From: Nomia melanderi
Taxonomy: Eukaryota; Arthropoda; Insecta; Hymenoptera; Halictidae
Assembly: GCF_051020985.1 (NCBI RefSeq)
Contig: NW_027475148.1
Span: forward strand, 558,001-622,000
Direction: 5' to 3'
DNA length: 64,000 nucleotides
How positions within the stretch are numbered: position 1 is the first letter of the stretch; every line of letters starts with the position of its first letter. The notes beneath the pieces were generated by a model that was not told where the DNA came from, searched no databases, and saw nothing but the letters and a program-made list of their open reading frames with translations. Made by a program: the position numbers and the translations under genes. Shown here piece by piece: positions 48,948 to 61,405 of the stretch.

Positions 48948-51300
48948 GCTGGATTTTCCTCTGTCCCTGAGTGTCCGGCCCCATGAGACAGTCGTTTTCT
49001 CGGCCCATGGTGGTCCGAGGTCGTTCCCGCTGCACAGATTCATGTGCCAGGGCCTCCTACAGACAATGAACTTCGATTTATTGCGCTATCTGTAATAGCT
49101 CCCGACATATCACCAGATATATAATGGATTTTCCCCAGACCCTGAGTGTCCGGCCCCATGAGACTTTAGTTTTCTCGGCCCCTGGTGGTCCGAGGTCGTT
49201 CCCGCTGCACAGATTCATGCGCCAGGGCCTCCTGCAGATAATTCACTTTGGTTTATTGCGCTGTATCTAATAGCACCCGAGATATTACCAGATATATATT
49301 GGATTTTACCCTGACCCTGAGTGTCCGGCCCCATGAGACGGTGGTTGTCTCGGCCCCTGGAGGTCCGAGGACGTTCCCGCTGCACAGATTCATGCGCCAG
49401 GGCCTCCTGCGGATAATTCACTTTGGTTTATTGCGCTATCTCTAAAAGCACCCGAGATATCACCAGATATATACTGTATTTTCCCCTGACCCTGAGCGTC
49501 CGGCCCCATGAGACGGTCGTTTTCTCGGCCCCTGGTGGTCCGAGGTCGTTCCCGCTGCACAGGTTCATGCGCCAGTGTCTCCTACAGACAATGCACTTTG
49601 ATCTATTGCGCTATCTCTAATAGCACCCGAGATATCACCAGATATATATTGGATTTTCCCCTGACCCTGAGTGTCCGGCCCCATGAGACTGTGGTTTTCT
49701 CGGCCCCTGGTGGTCCGAGGTCGTTCCCGTTGCACAGATTCATGCGCCAGTGCCTCCTGCAGATAATTCAATTTGGTTTATTGCGCTATCTCTAATAGCA
49801 CCCGAGATATCACCCGATATATATTGGATTTTCCCCTGACCCTGAGTGAACGGCCCCATGAGACTGTGGTTTTCTCGGCCCCTGGTGGTCCGAGGTCGTT
49901 CCCGTTGCACAGATTCATGCGCCAGGGCCTCCTGCAGATAATGCACTTTGATTTATTGCGCTACCTGTAATAGCACCCGAGATATCACCAGATATATATT
50001 GGATTTTACCCTGACCCTGAGTGTCCGGCCCCATGAGACAGTGGTTTTTTCGGCCCCTGGTGGTCCGAGGTCGTTCCCGCTGCACAGATTCATGCGCCAG
50101 GGCCTCCTACAGACAATGCACTTTGATTTATTGCGCTATCTGTAATAGCACCCGAGATATCAGCAGATATATATTGGATTTTTCACTGACCCTGAGTGAC
50201 CGGCCCCATGAGACGGTAGTTTTCTCGGCCCCTGGTGGTCCGAGGTCGTTCCCGCTGCACAGATTCATGCGCCAGGGCCTACTGCAGATAATTCACTTTG
50301 ATTTATTGCGCTATCTGTAATAGCACCCGAGATATCACCACATATATATTGGATTTTTCACTGACCCTGAGTGTCCGGCCCCATGAGACGGTGGTTTTCT
50401 CGGCCCCTGGTCGTCCGAGGTCGTTCCCGCTGCACAGATACATGCGCCAGGGCCTCCTACAGACAATGCACTTTGATTTATTGCTCTATCTGTAATAGCA
50501 CCCGAGATATCACCAGATATATATTGGATTTTCCCCTGACCCTGAGTGTCCGGCCCCATGAGGCTGTGGTTTTCTCGGCCCTTGGTAGTCCGAGGTGGTT
50601 CCCGCTGCACAGATTCATGCGCCAGGGCCTCCTACAGACAATGCACTTTGATTTATTGCGCTATCTGTAATAGCACCCGAGATATCAGCAGATATATATT
50701 GGATTTTTCACTGACCCTGAGTGTCCGGCCCCATGAGACGGTCGTTTTCTCGGCCCCTGGTGGTCCGAGGTCGTTCCCGCTGCACAGATTCATGCGCCAG
50801 GGCCTCCTGCAGATAATTCACTTTGGTTTATTGCGCTATCTCTAATAGCACCCGAGATATCACCAGAAATATATTGGATTTTACCCTGACCCTGAGTGTC
50901 CGGCCCCATGAGACTGTGCTTGTCTCGGCCCCTGGTGGTCCGAGGTCGTTCCCGTTGCACAGATTCATGCGCCAGGGCCTCCTACAGACAATGCAGTTTG
51001 ATTTATTGCGCTATCTGTAATAGCACCCGAGATATCACCAGATATATATTGGATATTATCCTGACCCTGAGTGTCCGGGCCCATGAGACGGTCGTTGTCT
51101 CGGCCCCTGGAGGTCCGAGGACGTTCCCGCTGCACAGATTCATGCGCCAGGGCCTCCTACAGGTAATGCACTTTGGTTTATTGCGCTATCTGTAATAGCA
51201 CCCGAGATATCACCAGATCTATATTGGATTTTCCCCAGACCCTGAGTGTCCGGCCCCATGAGACTGTGGTTTTCTCGGGCCCTGGTGGTCCGAGGTCGTT
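48948..51300. repeat. HOR-7 copy P: tandem duplication, first copy
   Basis: It begins at GGATTTTCCTCTGTCCCTGAG and continues with GCCCATGGTGG, CATGTGCCAGG, AATGAACTTCG, TAGCTCCCGACATATC, TATAATGG, GACTTTAG, GCGCTGTATC, CTGCGGATAATTC, CTCTAAAAGC and CGCCAGTGTC. The first part aligns with copy Q at +2,976 bp and the part after 49945 at +3,326 bp, so P lacks two monomers that Q has. It ends near 51300, switching to TTCATTCGCCTGGG and GCGCATATCTG. Confidence 0.87.
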
Positions 51301-51924
51301 CCCGCTGCACAGATTCATTCGCCTGGGCCTCCTACAGACAATGCACTTTGATTTATTGCGCATATCTGTAATAGCACCCGAGATATCACCAGATATATAT
51401 TGGATTTTTCCCTAACCCTGAGTGTCCGGCTCCATGAGACGGTGATTTTCTCGTCCCCTGGTGGTCCGACGTCGTACCCACTGCACAGATTCATGCGCCA
51501 GGGCCTCCTACAGACAATGCACTTTGGTTTATTGCGCTATCTGTAATAGCACCCGAGATATCACCAGATATATGCTGGATTTTTACATGACCTTGGGTGA
51601 CGGATTCCGAATATCTGTAATTTTCTCGGCCCCTGGTGGTCCGAGGTCGTTCCCGCTGCTCAGATGCATGCGCCAGGGCCTCCTGCAGATAATTCACTTT
51701 GATTTATCGCGCTATCTCTAATAGCACCCGAGATATCACCAGATATATATTGAATTTTTCCTCGACCCTGAGTGTCCGGCCCCATGAGACGGTGGTTTTC
51801 TCGGCCTCTTGTGGTCAGAGGTCGTTCCCGCCGCACAGATTCATGCGCCAGGGCCTCCTGCAGACAATGCACTTTGATTTATTGCGCTATCTGTAATAGC
51901 ACCCGAGATATCACCGGATATATA
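51300..51924. repeat. Linker with GCGCATATCTG marker and a D variant
   Basis: About three and a half monomers join P and Q. They carry GCGCATATCTG (51358), GACGTCGTACCCACTGC (51468), a D variant with GCTGCTCAGATGC, TCGCGCTATC, and a TTTTCCTCGACC monomer with GGCCTCTTGTGGTCAGAGG and CCGCCGCAC. The last monomer recurs at about 59960-60050. Confidence 0.7.
51571..51636. repeat. D-variant segment, subtype D6
   Basis: D6 form in the P-Q linker, preceded by CACTTTGGTTTATTG rather than the CACTTTGGGTTATTG seen before the other D6 copies at 37222, 43172, 48246 and 58394. Confidence 0.9.
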
Positions 51925-54900
51925 CTGGATTTTCCTCTGTCCCTGAGTGTCCGGCCCCATGAGACAGTCGTTTTCTCGGCCCATGGTGGTCCGAGGTCGT
52001 TCCCGCTGCACAGATTCATGTGCCAGGGCCTCCTACAGACAATGAACTTCGATTTATTGCGCTATCTGTAATAGCTCCCGACATATCACCAGATATATAA
52101 TGGATTTTCCCCAGACCCTGAGTGTCCGGCCCCATGAGACTTTAGTTTTCTCGGCCCCTGGAGGTCCGAGGTCGTTCCCGCTGCACAGATTCATGCGCCA
52201 GGGCCTCCTGCAGATAATTCACTTTGGTTTATTGCGCTGTATCTAATAGCACCCGAGATATCACCAGATATATATTGGATTTTACCCTGACCCTGAGTGT
52301 CCGGCCCCATGAGACGGTGGTTGTCTCGGCCCCTGGAGGTCCGAGGACGTTCCCGCTGCACAGATTCATGCGCCAGGGCCTCCTGCGGATAATTCACTTT
52401 GGTTTATTGCGCTATCTCTAAAAGCACCCGAGATATCACCAGATATATACTGTATTTTCCCCTGACCCTGAGCGTCCGGCCCCATGAGACGGTCGTTTTC
52501 TCGGCCCCTGGTGGTCCGAGGTCGTTCCCGCTGCACAGGTTCATGCGCCAGTGTCTCCTACAGACAATGCACTTTGATCTATTGCGCTATCTCTAATAGC
52601 ACCCGAGATATCACCAGATATATATTGGATTTTCCCCTGACCCTGAGTGTCCGGCCCCATGAGACTGTGGTTTTCTCGGCCCCTGGTGGTCCGAGGTCGT
52701 TCCCGTTGCACAGATTCATGCGCCAGTGCCTCCTGCAGATAATTCACTTTGGTTTATTGCGCTATCTCTAATAGCACCCGAGATATCACCCGATATATAT
52801 TGGATTTTCCCCTGACCCTGAGTGAACGGCCCCATGAGACTGTGGTTTTCTCGGCCCCTGGTGGTCCGAGGTCGTTCCCGTTGCACAGATTCATGCGCCA
52901 GGGCCTCCTGCAGATAATTCACTTTGGTTTATTGCGCTATCTCTAATAGCACCCGAGATATCACCAGATATATATTGGATTTTTCACTGACCCTGAGCGT
53001 CCGGTCCCATGAGACGGTCGTTTTCTCGGCCCCTGATGGTCCGAGGACGTTCCCGCTGCACAGGTTCATGCGCCAGGGTCTCTTACAGACAATGCACTTT
53101 GATTTATTGCGCTATCTGTAATAGCACCCGAGATATCACCACATATATATTGGATTTTTCACTGACCCTGAGGGTCCGGCCCCATGAGACGGTGGTTTTC
53201 TCGGTCCCTGGTGTTCCGAGGTCGTTCCCGCTGCACAGATTCTTGCGCCAGGGCCTCCAACAGACAATGCACTTTGATTTATTGCGCTACCTGTAATAGC
53301 ACCCGAGATATCACCAGATATATATTGGATTTTACCCTGACCCTGAGTGTCCGGCCCCATGAGACAGTGGTTTTTTCGGCCCCTGGTGGTCCGAGGTCGT
53401 TCCCGCTGCACAGATTCATGCGCCAGGGCCTCCTACAGACAATGCACTTTGATTTATTGCGCTATCTGTAATAGCACCCGAGATATCAGCAGATATATAT
53501 TGGATTTTTCACTGACCCTGAGTGACCGGCCCCATGAGACGGTAGTTTTCTCGGCCCCTGGTGGTCCGAGGTCGTTCCCGCTGCACAGATTCATGCGCCA
53601 GGGCCTACTGCAGATAATTCACTTTGATTTATTGCGCTATCTGTAATAGCACCCGAGATATCACCACATATATATTGGATTTTTCACTGACCCTGAGTGT
53701 CCGGCCCCATGAGACGGTGGTTTTCTCGGCCCCTGGTCGTCCGAGGTCGTTCCCGCTGCACAGATACATGCGCCAGGGCCTCCTACAGACAATGCACTTT
53801 GATTTATTGCTCTATCTGTAATAGCACCCGAGATATCACCAGATATATATTGGATTTTCCCCTGACCCTGAGTGTCCGGCCCCATGAGGCTGTGGTTTTC
53901 TCGGCCCTTGGTGGTCCGAGGTGGTTCCCGCTGCACAGATTCATGCGCCAGGGCCTCCTACAGACAATGCACTTTGATTTATTGCGCTATCTGTAATAGC
54001 ACCCGAGATATCAGCAGATATATATTGGATTTTTCACTGACCCTGAGTGTCCGGCCCCATGAGACGGTCGTTTTCTCGGCCCCTGGTGGTCCGAGGTCGT
54101 TCCCGCTGCACAGATTCATGCGCCAGGGCCTCCTGCAGATAATTCACTTTGGTTTATTGCGCTATCTCTAATAGCACCCGAGATATCACCAGAAATATAT
54201 TGGATTTTACCCTGACCCTGAGTGTCCGGCCCCATGAGACTGTGCTTGTCTCGGCCCCTGGTGGTCCGAGGTCGTTCCCGTTGCACAGATTCATGCGCCA
54301 GGGCCTCCTACAGACAATGCAGTTTGATTTATTGCGCTATCTGTAATAGCACCCGAGATATCACCAGATATATATTGGATATTATCCTGACCCTGAGTGT
54401 CCGGGCCCATGAGACGGTCGTTGTCTCGGCCCCTGGAGGTCCGAGGACGTTCCCGCTGCACAGATTCATGCGCCAGGGCCTCCTACAGGTAATGCACTTT
54501 GGTTTATTGCGCTATCTGTAATAGCACCCGAGATATCACCAGATCTATATTGGATTTTCCCCAGACCCTGAGTGTCCGGCCCCATGAGACTGTGGTTTTC
54601 TCGGCCCCTGGTGGTCCGAGGTCGTTCCCGTTGCACAGATTCATGCTCCAGGGCCTCCTGCAGATAATTCACTTTGGTTTATTGCGCTATCTCTAATAGC
54701 ACCCGAGATATCACCAGATATATATTGGATTTTTCACTGACCCTGAGCGCCCGTCCCATGAGACGGTCGTTTTCTCGGCCCCTGGTGGTCCGAGGACGTT
54801 CCCGCTGCACAGGTTCATGCGCCAGGGTCTCTTACAGACAATGCACTTTGATTTATTGCGCTATCTGTAATAGCACCCGAGATATCACCACATATATATT

Positions 54901-56440
54901 GGATTTTTCACTGACCCTGAGTGTCCGGCCCCATGAGACGGTGGTTTTCTCGGTCCCTGGTCTTCGGAGGTCGTTCCCGCTGCACAGATTCTTGCGCCAG
55001 GGCCTCCTACAGACAATGCACTTTGATTTATTGCGCTATCTCTAATAGCACCCGAAATATCACCAGATATATATTGGATTTTCCCCTGACCCTGAGTGTC
55101 CGGCCCCATGAGACTGTGGTTTTCTCGGCCCCTGGTGGTCCGAGGTCGTTCCCGCTGCACAGATTCATGCGCCAGGGCCTCCTACAGACAATGCACTTTG
55201 ATTTATTGCGCTATCTCTAATAGCACCCGAGACATCAGCTGATATATATTGGATTTTTCACTGACCCTGAGTGACCGGCCCCATGAGACGGTAGTTTTCT
55301 CGGCGCCTGGTGGTCCGAGGTCGTTCCTGCTGCTCAGATTAATACGCTAGGCCTTCCTGCAGATAATTCACTTTGGTTTATTGCGCTTTCTCTAATAGCA
55401 CTCGAGATATCACCAGATATATATTGGATTTTTCCCAGACCCTGACAGTCCGGCCCCATGTGTCGGTGGTTTTCTCGGCCCCTGGTGGCCCGAGGTTGTT
55501 CCCGCTGCACAGATTTATGCGCCAGGGCCTCCTACAGACAATGCACTTTGATTTATTGCGCTATCTGTAATAGCACCCGAGATATCACCAGATATATATT
55601 GGATTTTCCCCTGACCCTGTCAGTCCGGCCCCATGAGACGGTGGTTTTCTCGGCCCCTGGTGGTCCGAGGTCGTCCCCGCTGCACAGATTCATGCGCCAG
55701 GGCCTCCTGCAGATAATTCACTTTGGTTTATTGCGCTATCTGTAATAGCACCCGAGATATCACCAGATATATATTGGATTTTCCCCTGACCCTGAGTGTC
55801 CGGCCCCATGAGACTGTGGTTTTCTCGGCCCTTGGTGGTCCGAGGTGGTTCCCGCTGCACAGATTCATGCGCCAGGGCCTCCTACAGACAATGCACTTTG
55901 ATTTATTGCGCTATCTGTAATAGCACCCGAGATATCACCAGATATATATTGGATATTACCCTGACCCTGAGTGTCCGGCCCCATGAGACGGTCGTTGTCT
56001 CGGCCCCTGGAGGTCCGAGGACGTCCCCGCTGCACAGATTCATGCGCCTGGGCCTCCTACAGACAATGCACTTTGATGTATTGCGCTATCCCTAATAGCA
56101 CCCGAGATATCACCAGATATATATTGGATTTTTCCCTGACCCTGAGTGTCCGGCGCCATGAGACGGTGGTTTTCTTGGCCCCTGGTGGTTCGAGGTCGTT
56201 CCCGCTGCACAGATGCATGCGCCAAGGCCTCCCGCAGATAATTCACTTTGGTTTATTGCGCTATCTCTAATAGCACCCGAGATATCACCAGATATATATT
56301 GGGTTTTCCCCTGACCCTGAGTGTCCGGCCCCATGAGACTGTGGTTTTCCCGGCCCCTGGTGGTCCGAGGTCGTTCCCGCTGCACAGATTCATGCGCCAG
56401 GGCCTCCTACCGACAATGCACTTTGATTTATTGGGCTATC
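51925..56440. repeat. HOR-7 copy Q, continuing into an HOR-5 segment
   Basis: The first 1 kb repeats the P opening markers. At about 52920 it joins a 3.5-kb stretch matching HOR-5 copy Y from 38921 to 42441 (offset 13,999 bp), including the degenerate monomer at 55222-55412 and the TTTGATGTATTG and CCGCAGATAATTC markers. Local differences include CTGATGGTCCG (53033), CTTCGGAGG (54962) and CATGCTCCAGG (54642). Confidence 0.85.
55222..55412. repeat. Degenerate monomer, copy 4
   Basis: It lies at +13,999 bp from copy 3 but carries GAGTGACCGGCC and CGGCGCCTGG like copy 1, so the 52.9-56.4 kb segment was copied from a source before copies 2 and 3 acquired GATCGG and GCGCCCGG. Confidence 0.85.
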
Positions 56441-56819
56441 TGTAATAGCACCCGAGATATCACCAGATAAATATTGGATTTTACCCTGAACCTGAGTGTG
56501 CGGCCCCATGAGACTGTGGTTTTCTCGGCCCCTGGTGGTCCGAGGTCGTTCCAGCTGGCCAGATTTATTCGCCTGGGCCTTCTACAGACAATGCACTTTG
56601 ATTTATTGCGCTATCTGTAATAGCACCCGAGATATCACCAGATATATATTGGATTTCTCCCTGACCCTGAGTGTCCGGCCCCATGAGACGGTGGTTTACT
56701 CGGCCCCTGGTGGTCGGAGGTCGTTCCTGCTGGCCAGATTCATTCGCCTGGGCCTCCTACAGACAATGCACTTTGATTTATTGCGCTATCTCTAATAGCA
56801 CCCGAGATATCACCAGATA

Positions 56820-56885
56820 TTTGCTGGATTTTTACATGATCTTGGGTGACGGATTCCGAATATCTGTAATTTTCTCGGCCACTGG
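56820..56885. repeat. D-variant segment, subtype D1
   Basis: D1 form in the mosaic block; its left neighbours match 28.8-29.2 kb. Confidence 0.9.
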
Positions 56886-57344
56886 TGGTCCGAGGTCGTT
56901 CCTGCGGCACAGAATCATTCGCAAGGGCCTCCTACAGACAATGCACTTTGGTTTATTGCGCTATCTGTAATAGCACCCGAGATATCACCAGATATATATT
57001 GGATTTTCCCCTGACCCTGAGTGTCCGGCCCCATGAGACTGTGGTTTTCTCGGCCCCTGGTGGTCCGAGGTCGTTCCCGCTGGCCAGATTCATGCGCCTG
57101 GGCCTCCTACAGACAATGCACTTTGATTTATTGCGCTATCTCAAATAGCACCCGAGATATCACCAGATATATATTGGATTTTTCCCTGACCCTGAGTGTC
57201 CGGCGCCATGAGACGGTGGTTTTCTTGGCCCCTGGTGGTCCGACGTCGTTCCCGCTGCCCAGATTCATGCGCCAGGGCCTCCTACAGACAATGCGCTTTG
57301 GTTTATTGCGCTATCTGTAATAGCACCCGAGATATCACCAGATA

Positions 57345-57410
57345 TATGCTGGATTTTTACATGACCTTGGGTGACGGATTCCGAATATCTGTAATTTTCT
57401 CGGCCACTGG
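57345..57410. repeat. D-variant segment, subtype D2
   Basis: Same as 30048 except for GCGGTACTGATTC just downstream. Confidence 0.9.
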
Positions 57411-58043
57411 TGGTCCGAGGTCCTTCCTGCGGTACTGATTCATTCGCAAGGGCCTCCTACAGACAATGCACTTTGGTTTATTGCGCTATCTGTAATAGCA
57501 CCCGAGATATCACCAGATATATATTGGATTTTCCCCTGACCCTGAGTGTCCGGCCCCATGAGACTGAGGTTTTCTCGGCCCCTGGTGGTCCGAGGTCGTT
57601 CCCGCTGGCCAGATTCATGCGCCTGGGCCTCCTACAGACAATGCACTTTGATTTATTGCGCTATCTCAAATAGCACCCGAGATATCACCAGATATATATT
57701 GGATTTTTCCATGACCCTGAGTGTCCGGCGCCATGAGACGGTGGTTTTCTTGGCCCCTGGTGGTCCGAGGTCGTTCCCGCTGCACAGATGCATGCGCCGG
57801 GGCCACCTGCAGATAATTCACTTCGTTTATTTCGCAATCTCTAATAGCACCCGAGATATCACCAGATATATATTGGATTTTCCCCTGACCCTGAGTGTCC
57901 GGCCCCGTGAGTCGGTGTTTTTCTCGGCCCCTGGTGGTCCGAGGTCGTTCCCGCTGCCCGGATTCATGTGCCAGGGCCTCCTACAGACAATGCACTTTGG
58001 TTTATTGCGCTATCTCTAATAGCACCCGAGATATCACCAGATA

Positions 58044-58109
58044 TTTGCTGGATTTTTACATGACCTTGGGTGACGGATTCCGAATATCTGTAATTTTCTC
58101 GGCCACTGG
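58044..58109. repeat. D-variant segment, subtype D7
   Basis: It has TTTGCTGG and TTTTTACATGACC, CCACTGG, then CGGCACAGATTCATTCGC. This combination is seen once. Confidence 0.88.
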
Positions 58110-58393
58110 TGGTCCGAGGTCGTTCCTGCGGCACAGATTCATTCGCAAGGGCCTCCTACAGACAATGCACTTTGGTTTATTGCGCTATCTGTAATAGCAC
58201 CCGAGATATCACCAGATATATATTGGATTTTTCCCTGACCCTGAGTGTCCGGCTCCATGAGACGGTGATTTTCTCGGTCCCTGGTGGTCCGAGGTCGTTC
58301 CCCCTGCCCAGATTCATGCGCCAGGGTCTCCTACAGACAATGCACTTTGGGTTATTGCGCTATCTGTAATAGCACCCGAGATATCACCAGATA

Positions 58394-58459
58394 TATGCTG
58401 GATTTTTACATGACCTTGGGTGACGGATTCCGAATATCTGTAATTTTCTCGGCCCCTGG
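58394..58459. repeat. D-variant segment, subtype D6
   Basis: D6 form two monomers after 58044, with CACTTTGGGTTATTG in between. Confidence 0.9.
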
Positions 58460-59617
58460 TGGTCCGAGGTCGTTCCCGCTGCTCAGATGCATGCGCCAGG
58501 GCCTCCTGCAGATAATTCACTTTGATTTATCGCGCTATCTCTAATAGCACCCGAGATATCACCAGATATATATTGGATTTTCCCCTGACCCTGGGTGTCC
58601 GGACCAATGAGACGGTGGTTTTCTCGACCCCTGGTGGTCGGAGGTCGTTCCTGCTGGCCAGATTCATTCGCCTGGGCCTCCTACAGACAATGCACTTTGA
58701 TTTATTGCGCTATCTGTAATAGCACCCGAGATATCACCAGATATATATTGGATTTTCCCCTGACCCTGAGTGTCCGGACCCATGAGACGGTGGTTTTCTC
58801 GGCCCCTGGTGGTCCGAGGTCGTTCCCGCTGGCCAGATTCATGCGCCTGGCCCTCCTACAGACAATGCACTTTGGTTTATTGCGCTATCTCTAATAGCAC
58901 CCGAGATATCACCAGATATATATTGGATTTTCCACTGACCCTGAGTGTCCGGCGCCATGAGACGGTGGTTTTCTTGGCCCCTGGTGGTCCGAGGTCGTTC
59001 CCGCTGCACAGATGCATTCGCCTGAGCCTCCTACAGACAATGCACTTTGATTTATTGCGCTATCTCAAATAGCACCCGAGATATCACCAGATATATATTG
59101 GATTTTTCCCTGACCCTGAGTGTCCGGCGCCATGAGACGGTGGTTTTCTTGGCCCCTGGTGGTCCGAGGTCGTTCCCGCTGCACAGATGCATGCGCCAGG
59201 GCCTCCTGCAGATAATTCACTTTGGTTTATTGCGCTATCTCTAATAGCACCCGAGATATCACCAGATATATATTGGATTTTCCACTGACCCTGAGTGTCC
59301 GGCCCCGTGAGTCGGTGGTTTTCTCGGCCCCTGGTGGTCCGAGGTCGTTCGCGCTGCACGGATTCATGCGCCAGGGCCTCCTACAGACAATGCACTTTGA
59401 TTTATTGCGCTATCTCAAATAGCACCCGAGATATCACCAGATATATATTGGATTTTTCCCTGACCCTGAGTGTCCGGCGCCATGAGACGGTGGTTTTCTT
59501 GGCCCCTGGTGGTCCGAGGTCGTTCCCGCTGCCCAGATTCATGCGCCAGGGCCTCCTACACACAATGCACTTGGGTTATTGCGCTATCTGTAATAGCACC
59601 CGAGATATCACCAGATA

Positions 59618-59683
59618 TATGCTGGATTTTTACCTGACCTTGGGTGACGGATTCCGAATATCTGTAATTTTCTCGGCCCCTGG
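59618..59683. repeat. D-variant segment, subtype D3
   Basis: Counterpart of 31447 at +28,171 bp. Confidence 0.9.
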
Positions 59684-59792
59684 TGGACCGACGTCGTTCC
59701 CGCTGCACAGATTCATTCGCCTGGGCCTCCTACAGACAATGCACTTTGATTTATTGCGCTATCTGTAATAGCACCCGAGATATCACCAGATA

Positions 59793-59858
59793 TTTGCTGG
59801 ATTTTTACATGACCTTGGGTGACGGATTCCGAATATCTGTAATTTTCTCGGTCACTGG
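59793..59858. repeat. D-variant segment, subtype D4, hybrid downstream
   Basis: It matches 31622 through GGTCACTGG but then continues with CCCGCTGCTCAGATGC, the D6 continuation, so it is a D4-D6 recombinant. It is the last D segment of the window. Confidence 0.88.
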
Positions 59859-60180
59859 TGGTCCGAGGTCGTTCCCGCTGCTCAGATGCATGCGCCAGGG
59901 CCTCCTGCAGATAATTCACTTTGATTTATCGCGCTATCTCTAATAGCACCCGAGATATCACCAGATATATATTGGATTTTTCCTCGACCCTGAGTGTCCG
60001 GCCCCATGAGACGGTGGTTTTCTCGGCCTCTTGTGGTCAGAGGTCGTTCCCGCTGCACAGATTCATGCGCCAGGGCCTCCTACAGACAATGCACATTGGT
60101 TTATTACGCTATCTCTAATAGCACCCGAGATATCACCAGATACATATTGGATTTTCCCCAGACCCTGAGTGCCCGGCCCC

Positions 60181-60470
60181 ATGAGACGGTGGTTTTCTCG
60201 GCCCCTGGTGGTCCGAGGTCGTTCCCGCTGCACAGATTCATGCGTCAGGGCCTCCTGCAGACAATGCACTTTGATTTATCGAGCTATCTCTAATGGCACC
60301 CGATATATCACCAGATATATAATGGATTTTTCCCTGACCCTGAGTGTCCGGCCACAAGAGACTGTGGTTTTCTCGGCCCCTGGTGGTCCGAGGTCGTTCC
60401 CGCTGCACAGATTCATGCGCCAGGGCCTCCTGCAGACAATGCACTTTGATTTATTGCGCTATCTGTAATA
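60181..60470. repeat. 9-mer repeat, first occurrence
   Basis: It carries CATGCGTCAGGG, GATTTATCGAGC, CTAATGGCACCCGATATATC, TATAATGG and CCGGCCACAAGAG. The same series returns exactly 1,575 bp (9 monomers) downstream at 61756-62045 with CCGGCCACATGAG. Confidence 0.8.
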
Positions 60471-60496
60471 GCACCCGAGATATCACCGGATATATA

Positions 60497-61405
60497 CTGG
60501 ATTTTCCTCTGTCCCTGAGTGTCCGGCCCCATGAGACAGTCGTCTTCTCGGCCCATGGTGGTCCGAGGTCGTTCCCGCTGCACAGATTCATGTGCCAGGG
60601 CCTCCTACAGACAATGAACTTCGATTTATTGCGCTATCTGTAATAGCTCCCGACATATCACCAGATATATAATGGATTTTCCCCAGACCCTGAGTGTCCG
60701 GCCCCATGAGACTTTAGTTTTCTCGGCCCCTGGTGGTCCGAGGTCGTTCCCGCTGCACAGATTCATGCGCCAGGGCCTCCTGCAGATAATTCACTTTGGT
60801 TTATTGCGCTGTATCTAATAGCACCCGAGATATCACCAGATATATATTGGATTTTACCCTGACCCTGAGTGTCCGGCCCCATGAGACGGTGGTTGTCTCG
60901 GCCCCTGGAGGTCCGAGGACGTTCCCGCTGCACAGATTCATGCGCCAGGGCCTCCTGCGGATAATTCACTTTGGTTTATTGCGCTATCTCTAAAAGCACC
61001 CGAGATATCACCAGATATATACTGTATTTTCCCCTGACCCTGAGCGTCCGGCCCCATGAAACGGTCGTTTTCTCGGCCCCTGGTGGTCCGAGGTCGTTCC
61101 CGCTGCACAGGTTCATGCGCCAGTGTCTCCTACAGACAATGCACTTTGATCTATTGTGCTTTCTCTAATAGCACCCGAGATATCACCAGATATATATTGG
61201 ATTTTCCCCTGACCCTGAGTGTCCGGCCCCATGAGACTGTGGTTTTCTCGGCCCCTGGTGGTCCGAGGTCGTTCCCGTTGCACAGATTCATGCGCCAGTG
61301 CCTCCTGCAGATAATTCACTTTGGTTTATTGCGCTATCTCTAATAGCACCCGAGATATCACCCGATATATATTGGATTTTCCCCTGACCCTGAGTGAACG
61401 GCCCC
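60497..61405. repeat. HOR-7 copy R, partial
   Basis: It repeats the P/Q opening at +8,572 bp from Q (49 monomers minus 3 bp), with all markers from TTTTCCTCTGTCCC to the GAGTGAACGGCC monomer. Differences include CAGTCGTCTTCTCGG (60538), ATGAAACGGTCG (61057) and CTATTGTGCTTTC (61152). It ends near 61405, where a GTTGTCTCGG and ACGTACCAGCTGC monomer follows. Confidence 0.85.

Larger units (their letters stand above)
56440..60496. repeat. Mosaic block with seven D variants
   Basis: It rejoins earlier modules. 56.44-57.22 kb matches the W/HOR-6 start (28.8, 44.05, 46.3 kb). 57.24-58.03 kb matches 29.94-30.73 kb at an offset of 27,297 bp. 58.2-58.72 kb matches 37.05-37.55 and 48.1-48.57 kb. 59.25-59.86 kb matches 31.08-31.69 kb at an offset of 28,171 bp. 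The private change CTGCGGTACTGATTC (57427) distinguishes it from 30130. Confidence 0.78.
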
